57,963 nt of DNA from Seminavis robusta (taxonomy: Eukaryota > Bacillariophyta > Bacillariophyceae > Naviculales > Naviculaceae), in assembly GCA_903772945.1 (NCBI GenBank), contig CAICTM010000591.1, positions 1 through 57,963 of the forward strand. The letters are read 5' to 3'. Within the stretch, counting starts at the first letter, position 1, and the number at the start of each line of letters is the position of its first letter. A program made the translations under genes and the position numbers. The notes beneath the pieces were generated by a model, which was not told the origin of the DNA, did not search any database, and worked only from the letters and a program-made list of their open reading frames with translations. Below, piece by piece: positions 27,101 to 36,978 of the stretch.

Positions 27101-30100
27101 ACCGACCTGAGCATCGGTTCGATTATGAGTATGCTGTCTGTTGCCGGTGCCCCAAAAGACACACTGCAGTCCTTCCTCTGGCAGTTCTTCAACTATGCAA
27201 AAATTATGCCGTACCACTTCGAGTCGGACTTGGGCGGCTTATTGGCCTTGCTAAACGGAGAACTCTGTGATCAACAGTTTGCCATGGCGTTGCTGCATAA
27301 GGCCTGCTCGGCTGGAGCAACGGATAACGATCTTCTGTTGGGTTGGTCGAAGCAAACTCTGAAGATAGTCAACAATGCTGTCCCCTGCCAGAGACTGAGA
27401 GAGTTTTCTTCCAGCGGTGTTCGCACATGCGTGCCCCACTTCGTGCCTGAATGGCTGCAGTCGGCTTCGACAATCGATGGGGAAGAAAGCGTCCAGACGC
27501 TGTCGGTTTACCCGGAGTTTTTTGCTGACTACGAGCATTCCTTTGATGATGGGGCATTCCCAAATGCCATGTACCAGCTGCTCCTTTGCATGATGCTCGG
27601 TCAATCTGGTCCAATGTCGTCATTGGACCTGTTGATACTGTTGCTGAAGGACATTGAAGCCGAAGCCGGAGTTGATAGCACACTAGATACGACGGGTGAT
27701 CAGTACGATTCACTGGCTGGTTCTCCTTTGGGAGCGATGATTGCAGACTGTCGAATTCTGTGTTTTCTGACGAAAGTCGCGCAGGAACTTGCCCAGCATG
27801 GAGAAGCCAGCGCCTTGTCTGGGCCAGATGAAATTGGAATGACAGTTCTTGGGCAAATTATGAGCCTAGAATCCATCAAGTTTAAGGATTTCTTCTTCTC
27901 TGTAATGAGCCATCATGGCGGAGAAAGCAGTGTGGCTGCGTCTCTCCGACAGGGCGGACAGCTTCACGGGCAGCCCTGGTGTCGATCGTTGCAAAATGGC
28001 GTTCCTTCAGAGCGTGGAAGGGTTGAAACGGAGTTGGCGACTGCGCAGCGAAACCTGAACGAGATGGAACAAGAAGAACAGCGAAAAGCCAATGAGATTA
28101 GACTCTGTCCCCATTGTGGCGCCCAGTTCATGGTTGACGCGGTGGAGTGCGGTACCATGAGATGCGGGCAGGACGCCCACAGAGACAACGGAAGACCTCT
28201 CGTTGGGGGGAATATTGTAAATGGCGGTTACGGTTGTGGCCGCCAGTTTCCACTGGACCAAGCAGGGCGGTATCAATTTGATGACGAGGCAATCCGGCAA
28301 TTGAGACAAGAAGTTTCAATCAAGGCAGCACAATTTCGGGGATTCACTGGGGCGAATGAAAAATGGAACGCCATGATTTCCTTCGAAGTGCCCAAGCTGC
28401 GATTCGTGCTGCGGAGAGAAAAGGAAGACAGCCATTTACTGACTGCTGCAGTGTTCGATGAGACTGATGTCTCCGACTACCAATCTTGTCTCTTACAGAT
28501 TCTAATGGACGGGTCTGGCTTCTCCGCAGAGATCTCTATCCTACCAGATCTGATTGAGGTGCGTACGGTATCATCGCTGAAACTCGCATCCTCTTAGTGG
28601 TATTCTTACCCCTGTTTTGTCTTCCGTCGTAGTTTTATCTGTGGTTACACTCCCATTTCGCGCACTTGATAACAAAAGAAGAAGCCTTGTCAAATACCAT
28701 CGGAAGCATCTTGGACAAGGCACGCGTTCATAAGCGTTTCGACAGAATCCACGCGTCCCACATCTTGGCTCTCTTTGAACGACTATCTTGCAAGTTCGAC
28801 GTTTTGCTGAAGGATCCGAAGTTTCGGGTGACCTGGCAATGTGAGGAGGTCCAGCTCGGATTCAAGACACTGAAGGAAGCTCCTCTCTTGGCACTACTTA
28901 GTGAAGGAGCCGACCCAAGCGAGGGAAATGACGTCCTTTTTCTATGGATCGACACTATAGTTGCAAAGTACAACCGCTTTGTGCAACGTTTGGCGGAACT
29001 CGCTTCCAATGATGCCGTGGCTCCAACGAGATCTATCCACCCTAGCATGGTTCTGCCTGACAGTGCATCAATCATCACGCTTCCCTTACTCCAACCAGAA
29101 GAGCTTGGTTCGCTTGCCATGGCTTCCTGGCAAGGCGATACGAAGACCTTCGATTCAGAACGGCTCGATAGCCTCTTGCGGAAAGGAATCGTCCACTCCG
29201 ACCTTCCACCTCTCATCTCAAACCCACTGGACTTTCTCCGCGAGCACTTTTCTTTCCGAGTTGATCAATCCGTGGAAAAGAAATCCACGGCAAAGCACGA
29301 ACTTGTTTTCTCATCTTCGTCAGGGCTACTATTTTGCAGGCAAGAAGATCTTCGACTATTGGAGAGAGCGCAGGGCACCTTACGTCGACTCGGTGTCGTG
29401 GGAGCGGATGAAAGCATCCTTGGCCCTATTCGTGTCCATTACTCTTGCTTGGACAGTCAAACGATTGCTACTCTGCTTTCGGGGATTCAGAATTTCTTTG
29501 ATCTTCTTTTGTCTGACGGTGTTACTCGGATTTCTTGCATGCGTGAAGCGATTGAGATGGTAAACTTCACCATGGAGTTTGACGAGTTTCTAGGAAGCCT
29601 TGGCTTTCCTCTCCTGAACCAATCTCAATGGAAGCTGCTGATCGACCTCGATGGCAAGCAAATCTTCTCACTTGTTCAGTTTCTCGGATATCAACTGGCT
29701 ACCGAGGGCTTTATCTATCGGGAGTGCGATCGCTGCGCCGCCGACCCGCTAAATGAAGACACCAAAAACACCCTGGTGGCAAGCGTTCAGGAGCTCTGTT
29801 TGCAGCAGGGAACAAAGTCGACGCTGGCTGATGTGGAAAGCTTCACAAACGATGTCCTGCTGCAGCCGTACTACAAAGATCTGATTGTTGAAAAAGCCCG
29901 GAAATCCCCCCAACCGCTGCGATCAGTCTTGGTTGAAGCAGACAAATACCTTGCCGATGAACCGGTTTTGGGTTGTATCCCTGTCGATGTCACCGTTCGC
30001 AACTATGTCTCCTTAATGCAGGTGCTGCATCAGGTACGGCTCTCGTTACGGTTGCAACCAAGTGAAGACAACTTCGCGAAGACTGCGGACAACGATGACA

Positions 30101-30753
30101 ATGTACCAGGCAAGCAGAGCATTGGTTGTTGTTGGCTGTGGAATGGCGAGGAGCTGCCGGATCGTTGGATCACGTACATGAGCGATACTCAAGACGAAGA
30201 CGACGCCATGAGGCTTTGGTTCATCTCGGAATCAGATGTCGAACAAGACGACAATCGATGCCCCAACGAACCAGCTCCTGCCAACGTGTCTCCAGTGCTC
30301 GATGGTGAAAGTGGGGAGGCCGTATCTGATTCCACGGATCTGCGAATTGTCATTGCGGAGGATCCTGCCGTAGCCGAGGAGGATCCTGCAAAGGTCGCAG
30401 CTGCACAGATTCAGCGTTGGTGGCGTGACTTTTCTCAGGAAACGGAAGCCACGAGATGGGGAGACGAAGCAGACCATGACAATGTCAGCACAACAATCCA
30501 GGTATCGTCACAAGATCAAAAAGAACTAAACGACAAACACATTGACCCTGCGGATTCAAAGTGCGCTGAGTTGGATGAATCTATGGATTTGGTGCAGGGC
30601 CTAGGGCGAGATTTGGAGCCAGAGGTTGTCGCGAAGTGGTTCATCCTCTCGGTGCTCATGACGTGTTTCTCAGCCTTGGTGTATGCGTTCCTCTGCAAGT
30701 TCAAATGCAAAGTTGTTGACGGTGTCCTCATGATCCATTCAAGTAGTAGCTAA
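15124..30753 (+). CDS. RNF213-like: RNF213/mysterin-like giant VWA-AAA+ protein with zinc cluster, copy 2 (complete)
   Basis: Five exons: 15124-19782, 19861-20892, 20966-24612, 24709-28558, 28633-30753, giving 5102 residues, close to human RNF213 (about 5200). The start at 15124 (context accATGa) is the first Met of the long open frame. Motifs by residue: P-loop-like SEASGAGKT (1671-1679); VWA domain from about 1855 with MIDAS DNSGS (1862) and TDG (1970); AAA module 1 GETGVSKT (2252) and Walker B DE (2417); AAA module 2 GRPGSSKT (2690) and MDE (2765); LNRFEK (about 3111, spanning an intron). A Cys/His cluster follows, CPHC...ECGTMRC...H...GCGRQF (4246-4289), resembling the RING2/Rcat spacing of RBR ligases. 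Then come an FYLWLH segment matching the RNF213 C-terminal domain, an IQ-like motif IQRWWR (about 4985) and a terminal transmembrane helix (about 5066-5090). The first 560 residues include a weakly PA-domain-like stretch but are otherwise unrecognised. A membrane-anchored, ATP-driven ubiquitin ligase is inferred; the VWA fusion is unlike animal RNF213. Confidence 0.93.
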
Positions 30754-30790
30754 GTCTCGATGAAACATAGCGATTTCTCAGCTTTCGTTT

Positions 30791-30890
30791 AGCAAGCTGT
30801 GGTGCTCTACCGGTATAGCCATGGATAGGCAGGTCGCAGCAGAAAAGATCCCGCTACCGTACCTGCCTGAGCCCAACAAACACCCATGCA
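30791..30890. repeat. diverged dispersed repeat, copy A
   Basis: The segment starting AGCAAGCTGT and ending ACCCATGCA recurs in shorter, diverged form at 32012-32087 in the same order. Shared blocks are AGCAAGCTGT, the TACCGG region, CCGCTACC, CTGAGCC and CCATGCA. No coding potential or terminal structure identifies an element class. Confidence 0.5.
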
Positions 30891-31595
30891 TCTTTTCAGC
30901 CATTCCACGCCTGTCTTTCGCATGTTTCCCGCTCCACTGTGGGTGTCTGCTTGTTGATCCAAATTCGCAGTTGTTCTTTAGACACGAATGGAAGCATCCA
31001 CTTGTCCAATTCCAGACTGATTATTCTCATCCCCTCGCTCCTTAACGTATCTATTTAGTATTTGTTTTCCATTGCTAACATTCTTAACCTGTTGATCACT
31101 CGACACGGTGGCTGGGATCATTTGTGTGGAGAAGTGTACCGGTAGTGTCTTCAGTTTCATCAGTAGTCTCACAGCGTCCCCGACCCTGTAACGTAGACGG
31201 GTCTTGCTTTGTTTCTGTTTGTATTTGCTTCTCCTAATGATTTGAGCCTCCGTCTCTCTGTTTTTCTTTCTCCTACCACCAGTACCGGTAGTGCGTGTAG
31301 CCTCAGTCGTCGTCTGCGTCATCTTGGACTGACAATTACTTGAATCGTTCTTGTATGGGGTAAACTCCACTGTCAAGGCTCAAAAGAGTGAGCTTGACAA
31401 GAATTGGAAGGGAGGCAGAGTCTGCTGGTGATCTTGTTTGACTCTCGAGTACAAAGGGTGGCGCATCTGTGGTTGGACGACGGTGGACTCCATTTCGCGC
31501 CTATTTCTATCTGCATTGCAACGGAGCGAGGTTTGATCTCCCAGAGATCCGAGAGAAAGTCGGGGCAAGTGTGCATCTATGGGTGTATCGGTAGG

Positions 31596-31650
31596 GACCG
31601 GTACCATGGTACCTGGTACAGGTACCCGGTACCGCTACATGTACGGTACG
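31596..31650. repeat. cluster of GTAC/GGTACC palindromes
   Basis: Within about 55 bases, GGTACC, ACCGGT and TGTACA-like palindromes are packed nearly end to end. Similar clusters occur at about 33721-33750, 34815-34856, 42823-42837 and 45233-45252, always outside the coding regions called here. Confidence 0.7.
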
Positions 31651-31870
31651 GGTGCGATAAAGGTACCGCAGGATCCTAACTACTAGGAGGAGTGACAGTC
31701 GAGTCGAGTCGAGTCGGAGTTCGCACCTCTGCAGCTCCGGTTCTCTTCAGTCTTTCATTTTTCTTCCCTCTTCCAACACAAGGGTCTTCATACAATGGTA
31801 GCACTGACAGCCTTTTTAAAGCCCAAACCACTTCTTGATGAAACACAAACAATTTCTCAACGTTCTCTAC

Positions 31871-31993
31871 GAGCAGCTTCGATTTTTCTGATTCAAACGC
31901 GTGCCGGCTTTTCTGGTACACTTCTACGAGTGCTAGTGTAGAAATGTACGAAGAAGCTCGGCTCGCGTTTGAATCATTAGAAGCGAAGCTGCC
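31871..31993. repeat. foldback element: inverted repeat with ~57-nt arms
   Basis: The left arm 31871-31927 and right arm about 31938-31993 are reverse complements at roughly three-quarters of positions (43 of 57 counted by eye), with a 10-base loop. The longest uninterrupted paired block is the 13 bases around CGCGTTTGAATCA. It could be a decayed foldback or MITE-like element, or a transcribed hairpin. No protein gene overlaps it convincingly. Confidence 0.7.
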
Positions 31994-32011
31994 TGTACTA
32001 GCTGGCTAGCA

Positions 32012-32087
32012 AGCAAGCTGTTGTGGTCTATACCGGCAGCTATGGAGAGAAAGATACCGCTACCTGAGCCAATCAAACGTCCATGCA
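32012..32087. repeat. diverged dispersed repeat, copy B
   Basis: Second copy of the repeat at 30791-30890, in the same orientation and shortened by internal gaps. It sits immediately after the foldback element, so the two may belong to one decayed mobile sequence. Confidence 0.5.
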
Positions 32088-32391
32088 CCAAGCCCTCAAG
32101 CTGAGCAGTGGCGAGTGGCAATGTGTATGGTACCAGGCAAGTAAGATAGATGAAGAGCATCCAAAACATTCTTTCGAACTCGTTTTAGTTCTTTACGAGG
32201 GTGATTTCTCGAACATGCCTTGGACCAACATGATGCCTTGCTGCTTGGAGACTATCCACTACCGGTACTGTCGTTAACGTTAAGCCAAGTAAGTACATAC
32301 ATTAATTCAAACTCGTTATACTTCCTTCTCATGCGCTTTAGACAGCAGGCCTCCTGCTGCTTGCAGCGCAACCACTACTTGTACCGGTGTT

Positions 32392-33438
32392 TTAAGTTGA
32401 CATGAAGATTCCCAAAAGACCCACGAGCCCAATGATTGAAAGCGAATGAGGGGCACCGAAATTGGCTTCAGAAGTACCAGCCGCGGCAGCATCCGAAGTG
32501 CCCGTTTCATTGGCGCTTGGTGCAGCTTCAGAAGTTTCAGTAGTCTCCTCGTTGCCAGTATCCATGTCACCACCAGACTCAGTTTCAGGATTAGCGGTAT
32601 CGCTGGTTTCCTCCGTAGCAGCACCGCTGGAACTTTTGACTGCATCCGGACAGGTGTCAATAAAGTCTGTTGGCCGCATGTCACCACCGCAACCAATACC
32701 ATGATAGGAATTGTCCAAGTTGTCCCGAAGAATTTGATAGTAGCAGGTACCATCATCACTAATGTCTGGCCAGATCGAAAAAGGAGAGGTTAGGGTCACT
32801 TCTCTGATGCTCCAACCTTCTGGCAGGACTTGCCCTTCCAAGCTGTCGGCAATGCCATCTTTGCCTTCTTGAACGGTTGCATGTAAAATATACTCATTTC
32901 CCCATTCATCTGTCTATATAAACTGCCTGTCAGCAGGAAAGGTCATGTTCTGGCACTTGCTAAATGGCTGTACCAGGATCTGGCCTTCTGGCGGAGGCTG
33001 CAAGTCAATGTCATCCACCTTGCCCGAGGGGTACCAACCACGACAGGCAAATTGTGTGGTTTCCATCCACAATGAATTGTTAAACTCGGGAACTTCCTTG
33101 ACAGCCAGGCACTCTTCCATTCCGCTGCAGTCAATGGGAGTCAAAGGGGACTTGAGAATGCAACCATCAAACTGGGCGTCTCGGGGAGAGTTCTTGGACC
33201 AGTTGCCAACCTCTTGAGGGTACGTAGCAAACTCCTCCTCGGTAATGCTGTTGCCAAAGGCGACATGAAGAATGTCCGTGGACTCATCCACAATCTCAAT
33301 GGCATCGCCACCATCGGCGCTGCTGGTCAAGAGACACTCCAACCCGTAGGCCGAAGCGGGATAGTTACCACAGGTATGCGTCAGCTCTTGGCTGGCGGCG
33401 GCGCGGATCAATACAATCAGACCCAGGAGCAACTTCAT
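32392..33438 (-). CDS. secreted Ser/Thr-rich surface protein, frame broken by an in-frame TAG
   Basis: Reading leftward from ATG at 33438, the protein begins with a signal peptide (MKLLLGLIVLIRAAAS) and a Cys-containing extracellular region. The frame meets TAG at 32914-32916 and stays open in the same frame for 173 more codons to a stop at 32392. The downstream part has further Cys residues, a Ser/Thr/Glu-rich low-complexity stretch and a hydrophobic end (LSIIGLVGLLGIFMST) typical of a GPI-anchor signal. Both halves look like one protein of about 348 residues. Either the TAG is a nonsense mutation, one base from a Tyr codon, or a 60-nt intron starting GTACAG at about 32973 and ending at that TAG removes it in frame. 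The family is not recognised; a cell-surface role is inferred. Confidence 0.65.
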
Positions 33439-33876
33439 CTTTGTTTTACCTTTCGGAGATCGTTGTCAAAGGAAAGTTAAAAGTTGGGCTACCGGTAAGT
33501 ATAGCAAGGGCTGGGCGCAGGAAAGTGAGCTCTTGCAGCAGCTCTTTCTTCCTTCCTTTCTGCTAACGGACAAGGATAGTAACAGGGGAGGGGTAAGATA
33601 TCTTCTGTTCAGAGACTGAGCAAGAAAATAATGACTCCATGCCAGATGCCAGTGCCGATATCTTTGTGGGAGGTTGTTCTCCTCCACGCATGCAGTCCTA
33701 CAGGAGCTGGATACCCACGTGTACGGTACGGTACAATACCGGTACCGGATTCTGATTGGATGATTTGATTCTCCTTGACAGCAGGGAGAATGCTGGTACC
33801 ACAAGGTTTGTACAGAATGCTTCATACTGAACTCTGGAGTTCTCGAGACTCCAGAAGGAGGAGTACTTTGAGAAGT

Positions 33877-33891
33877 GACGTCGTGACGTCT
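33877..33891. promoter_or_regulatory. tandem CRE-like sites (TGACGTC twice)
   Basis: TGACGTCGTGACGTC contains two TGACGTC units, about 440 bases upstream of the minus-strand surface-protein start at 33438. TGACGT/ACGTCA elements are known CO2/cAMP-responsive bZIP sites in diatoms. Function here is inferred from sequence and position only. Confidence 0.4.
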
Positions 33892-34870
33892 GTTAAAGGT
33901 TCTGTAAAACGAAATATTCGTCACAAATTTTCATCTGCACTTGTCGTTCTGTAAAGTACAGTACCTGGTACCCAAGTCTGACGTCCGCATATCACAGACT
34001 ATGGAAGAGGAAAGGCAAAACATGCCACAAGACCCCACAAGCCTCTGCCTGTCAACTCTTGGCTATCAATTCTTTCAAGGAGCCAGGCCACTCTTGTTGC
34101 CATCATATACTTTTTGCTAAAATAGTATGATGTATTTTGCTGCTTCTCAACCAAATTGCGGAGACAGGACAAAAAAGCAAACCTTGACTGGCACCTTTCT
34201 TACCCCTGACATTGTTGCTGTCTGGATTCAAGCCACCCATCCGTGCTGCCAGCAGCCCTTTTGTTTTAGCAATGCCTTGATAATGCCCTTGATAGCTAAT
34301 GGAGCCGACCCAGTCAGCCAGTGTTCCAAAAAGTGTTCGTTGACCGCCCCCGCCCACTTCTTTGGGCTTCAAAGCTCTCATCACTGGATTCGTTGCGTGA
34401 TGCATTGCACCATGTCGAACGTGCTGGTTGAGGTGCTGCGACAATCCTTTGCCGTCTCCTGTCAAGCACGTAGCTATGATTTGCTCTCGTTTACATACTA
34501 CATCCTTGTTCCACTGAAACCAGGTGTAACGAGATAGACCTGTCTCCGTTGTCGTCTAGCATGGGAAATTCATTGGATTTGTTCAAAGCACGAATGTACT
34601 TGTAGAGATCCTGGTACTTTAGGAGGAGAGAATTGTCCTTTCCCTTGCTGGGAAGCAGATTTCGCAAACCAGAAAGTATCAGGAGCACTCACAGCCCTCA
34701 CATAGAAACCTACTAGCTAGCTAGCATGGTACAAGGGTAAGCCAAATCTGCTTCCCGATGGGCGAAATCTATCCACCCTCCCACCAATCCTCTCCAAATC
34801 CGTTGTGTATCAGTAGTACGGTACCGGTACATGTCTTGTACCATACTGTACCGTACCCACGCAAGTTACC

Positions 34871-34895
34871 GCTAGCTAGCTAGCTAGCTAGCTAG
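34871..34895. repeat. GCTA microsatellite
   Basis: About six consecutive GCTA units form a self-complementary simple repeat. Shorter CTAG runs occur near 34720 and 52741-52758, again only in intergenic DNA. Confidence 0.85.
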
Positions 34896-34965
34896 TGGTA
34901 CTGGTATGCGACCTCGATGCTACCCGGGTATGCCGGTTTGTGCTCTGTCTGAGAACTCACGAAAG

Positions 34966-34973
34966 TGACGTCA
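34966..34973. promoter_or_regulatory. palindromic CRE (TGACGTCA)
   Basis: A perfect 8-base CRE palindrome in intergenic DNA with no clear adjacent start codon. It may be a chance match. Confidence 0.25.
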
Positions 34974-35848
34974 CAGACATCAAAAGATTCAAGAGCCGCT
35001 CACCTTTGGTTTTGGATCTCGGAGGCAGCCTCCATCGCGATTTTCGTTACCGCGGCGCAAGCACCAGCAGTCACACCACACTGATCGAGAGGAAGGGAGA
35101 GTTTGATAACAAGATGTTGGGATGCAGCCGAAACGTTGCGAGTCGGGTTGGAAGAGGGAGACTTGGAGCTGCGAGAGTACTGTCTTGTATGGACGGCTAC
35201 AGAGGGAAGGTCACTGAGGAGATGCCAGGGAGAAGATCATCCGGGTGGACCTCGGCTGGCAGCATTCCATTGATGAACCATGCATTATCCGCCGGCACAT
35301 CGACAATACACTCCTCATCAGGCATCGATCGAGCATTGACATTGTGCGGTCAAATGGATTTATGTGAAGACGACGATGGTGGGTGAGAATGCTACCGTCC
35401 CACAGAATGACAAGACGACTATCTTAAGACTTCCATTTTTAGGTAGAGGATTGATCCAGTTTTACAATCTTTATTCCCAACTACTAAAAGTGACAACATC
35501 TTTAGAAGCAAACTGAATAGAGCCTGGCTACAATAGTACATGGACATTCATTCAGCTGAATTCCTTTTAGTTTGTAGAGTGTATCCTGAATTATAATCAC
35601 AGCAAGAAGAAAGAAGGGACAAGGATGAGATGATAATGAATCTCCAACCATTTTGGTAGTGATTCAGACAAAACGGGTGAAAAAGGTAGCTGTTGGTTGG
35701 TGTGTGTCTCTCTCAGAAGGAAGTCTGCAGTTTGCATCGACATGTGAACATTCTCGATAGCTTAAATGTAGATATGAAGGTGTTTTCCTCATCGAGACCT
35801 CGCCAACAGCTATCATAGATTGATCCGACCCATCCACTGCTTGCTTAC

Positions 35849-36527
35849 CTGGAAGAACCAAATATTTGAAAGGTGTGAAACCGTGCTTTCTTTTCCCTGA
35901 ATCAGTTCGTTATCTGTGCAGATTGTGGCAATGGTGGATAGGTCCAAAGAGCGAGGAATCACAAATTCATTAACTGTGATGAGATAATAATAATATGAAA
36001 AGACAATCCACCAAGAGGTACGCAGCAGCACGTCATGAGTGAAACAAATAATAGCTGACAGCTTGCATCATCACCAAAGCTCCAACCCACAACACATGCA
36101 AAAAAACAGGCCCAACAAAAACTCCCGAGCAATCAAATATTTGCTCACCGCCCAAATTCCCGCCCGGAACAACCCTTTCTCTTCCTACCACACTGGTACT
36201 TACGTTCCATCATCGTCTTCGTCAAACCCCAAATATGATGGCAATCCAGATTCGGGTGTTCTGGACAGGGCGACCAACGATACTTGAAGCCCTTCCACAC
36301 AAATGGCTCTCTGGGCAACGGATCGTATTGTTCGGCGTTGATGCTGACATTGTTGTTGTTCCAGTAGTGATCTGCCAGTTCGTGTCACCAAGGACCGAGT
36401 TCTTCTGATTAGCGTCGCTGTTCTTGTGGCTATCATGGTGAAATAAAATATAAAAATGGAACTAACTGACGAGGGAAGCGTTCCAAACAAAAGGACGTGG
36501 CGTCGTATCCCTTGGATTATCTCTCGG
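35849..36527 (-). CDS. candidate internal exons of an unrecognised gene
   Basis: Three minus-strand blocks, 36467-36527, 36204-36371 and 35849-35913, have splice-like borders and join in phase into 98 open codons. The best donors are GTAAGTACC after 36204 and GTAAGCAAG after 35849; acceptors are CAG or TAG. The joined peptide is rich in Trp, Tyr, Pro and Asn, with segments such as PRPFVWNASLV, YDPLPREPFVWKGF and YRWSPCPEHPNLDC, which look more like real protein than random translation. No family is recognised. The first and last exons were not found, so this may be a partial or decayed gene. Intron sizes are 95 and 290 nt. Confidence 0.4.
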
Positions 36528-36978
36528 CTACCGTAATGATAATAAGCAACGGAGGTAACTCTCTTGGTATTCTACTCAATTATATCAGCGACAACTCTCA
36601 TGAAGTTGTTTAGTCTGGAGCATCATTGTCAACCTCATGCTCTTCGCAGGCGAGAGCGGATGGTAACCAATAATTCTTGAGCGCGCATCGAGCGCGTTCT
36701 TGTCACAAACTCGTGGCCCCTCGACGTCACTCCCACCCCACCATCTGCTCGCCCTTCGATCAAGCCCAAGCCCGAGCCACCCGGCCGATGCTACAGTACT
36801 AGTACAATATGTAGAATACCTCCGTCCAACATTCTCAGTAGCCAGGTAGCTCAGGTCCGAGCAAGAGACCCAACAATTCGTGCATTTTCCTCTTTATGTA
36901 TTATTTATCAAGTTACATGCAAAACAGGTTGATTCAATCGTAAACTCTTTTCACTCGTCCAACTCAGGATCACCTCAA
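36528..36978. other. intergenic region
   Basis: No gene is supported here. Near 36681 a short direct repeat GAGCGCG occurs twice. The sequence next to 36979 is the 3' flank of the peroxidase gene. Confidence 0.5.

Larger units (their letters stand above)
30754..32391. other. intergenic region with repeats
   Basis: No gene is supported. This stretch lies between the 3' end of giant copy 2 and the 3' end of the minus-strand surface-protein gene. It contains a diverged direct repeat (30791-30890 and 32012-32087), a cluster of GTAC palindromes (31596-31650), a short GAGTC tandem repeat (about 31698-31716) and a foldback element (31871-31993). Confidence 0.6.
33439..35848. other. intergenic region with CRE-like sites and CTAG microsatellite
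   Basis: No gene is firmly supported. Two overlapping opposite-strand open frames near 34100-34540 and one on + at 34895-35386 lack recognisable domains. The region holds CRE-like sites (33877-33891 and 34966-34973), GTAC palindrome clusters (33721-33750 and 34815-34856) and a GCTA microsatellite (34871-34895). The part next to 33438 should include the promoter of the surface-protein gene. Confidence 0.5.

Noticed and set aside
34103..34537. Overlapping open frames on both strands
   Set aside because: Neither has a recognisable domain, signal peptide or splice pattern.
34895..35386. Plus-strand open frame of 163 codons
   Set aside because: Begins beside a microsatellite and CRE; the composition is irregular and no motif was recognised.
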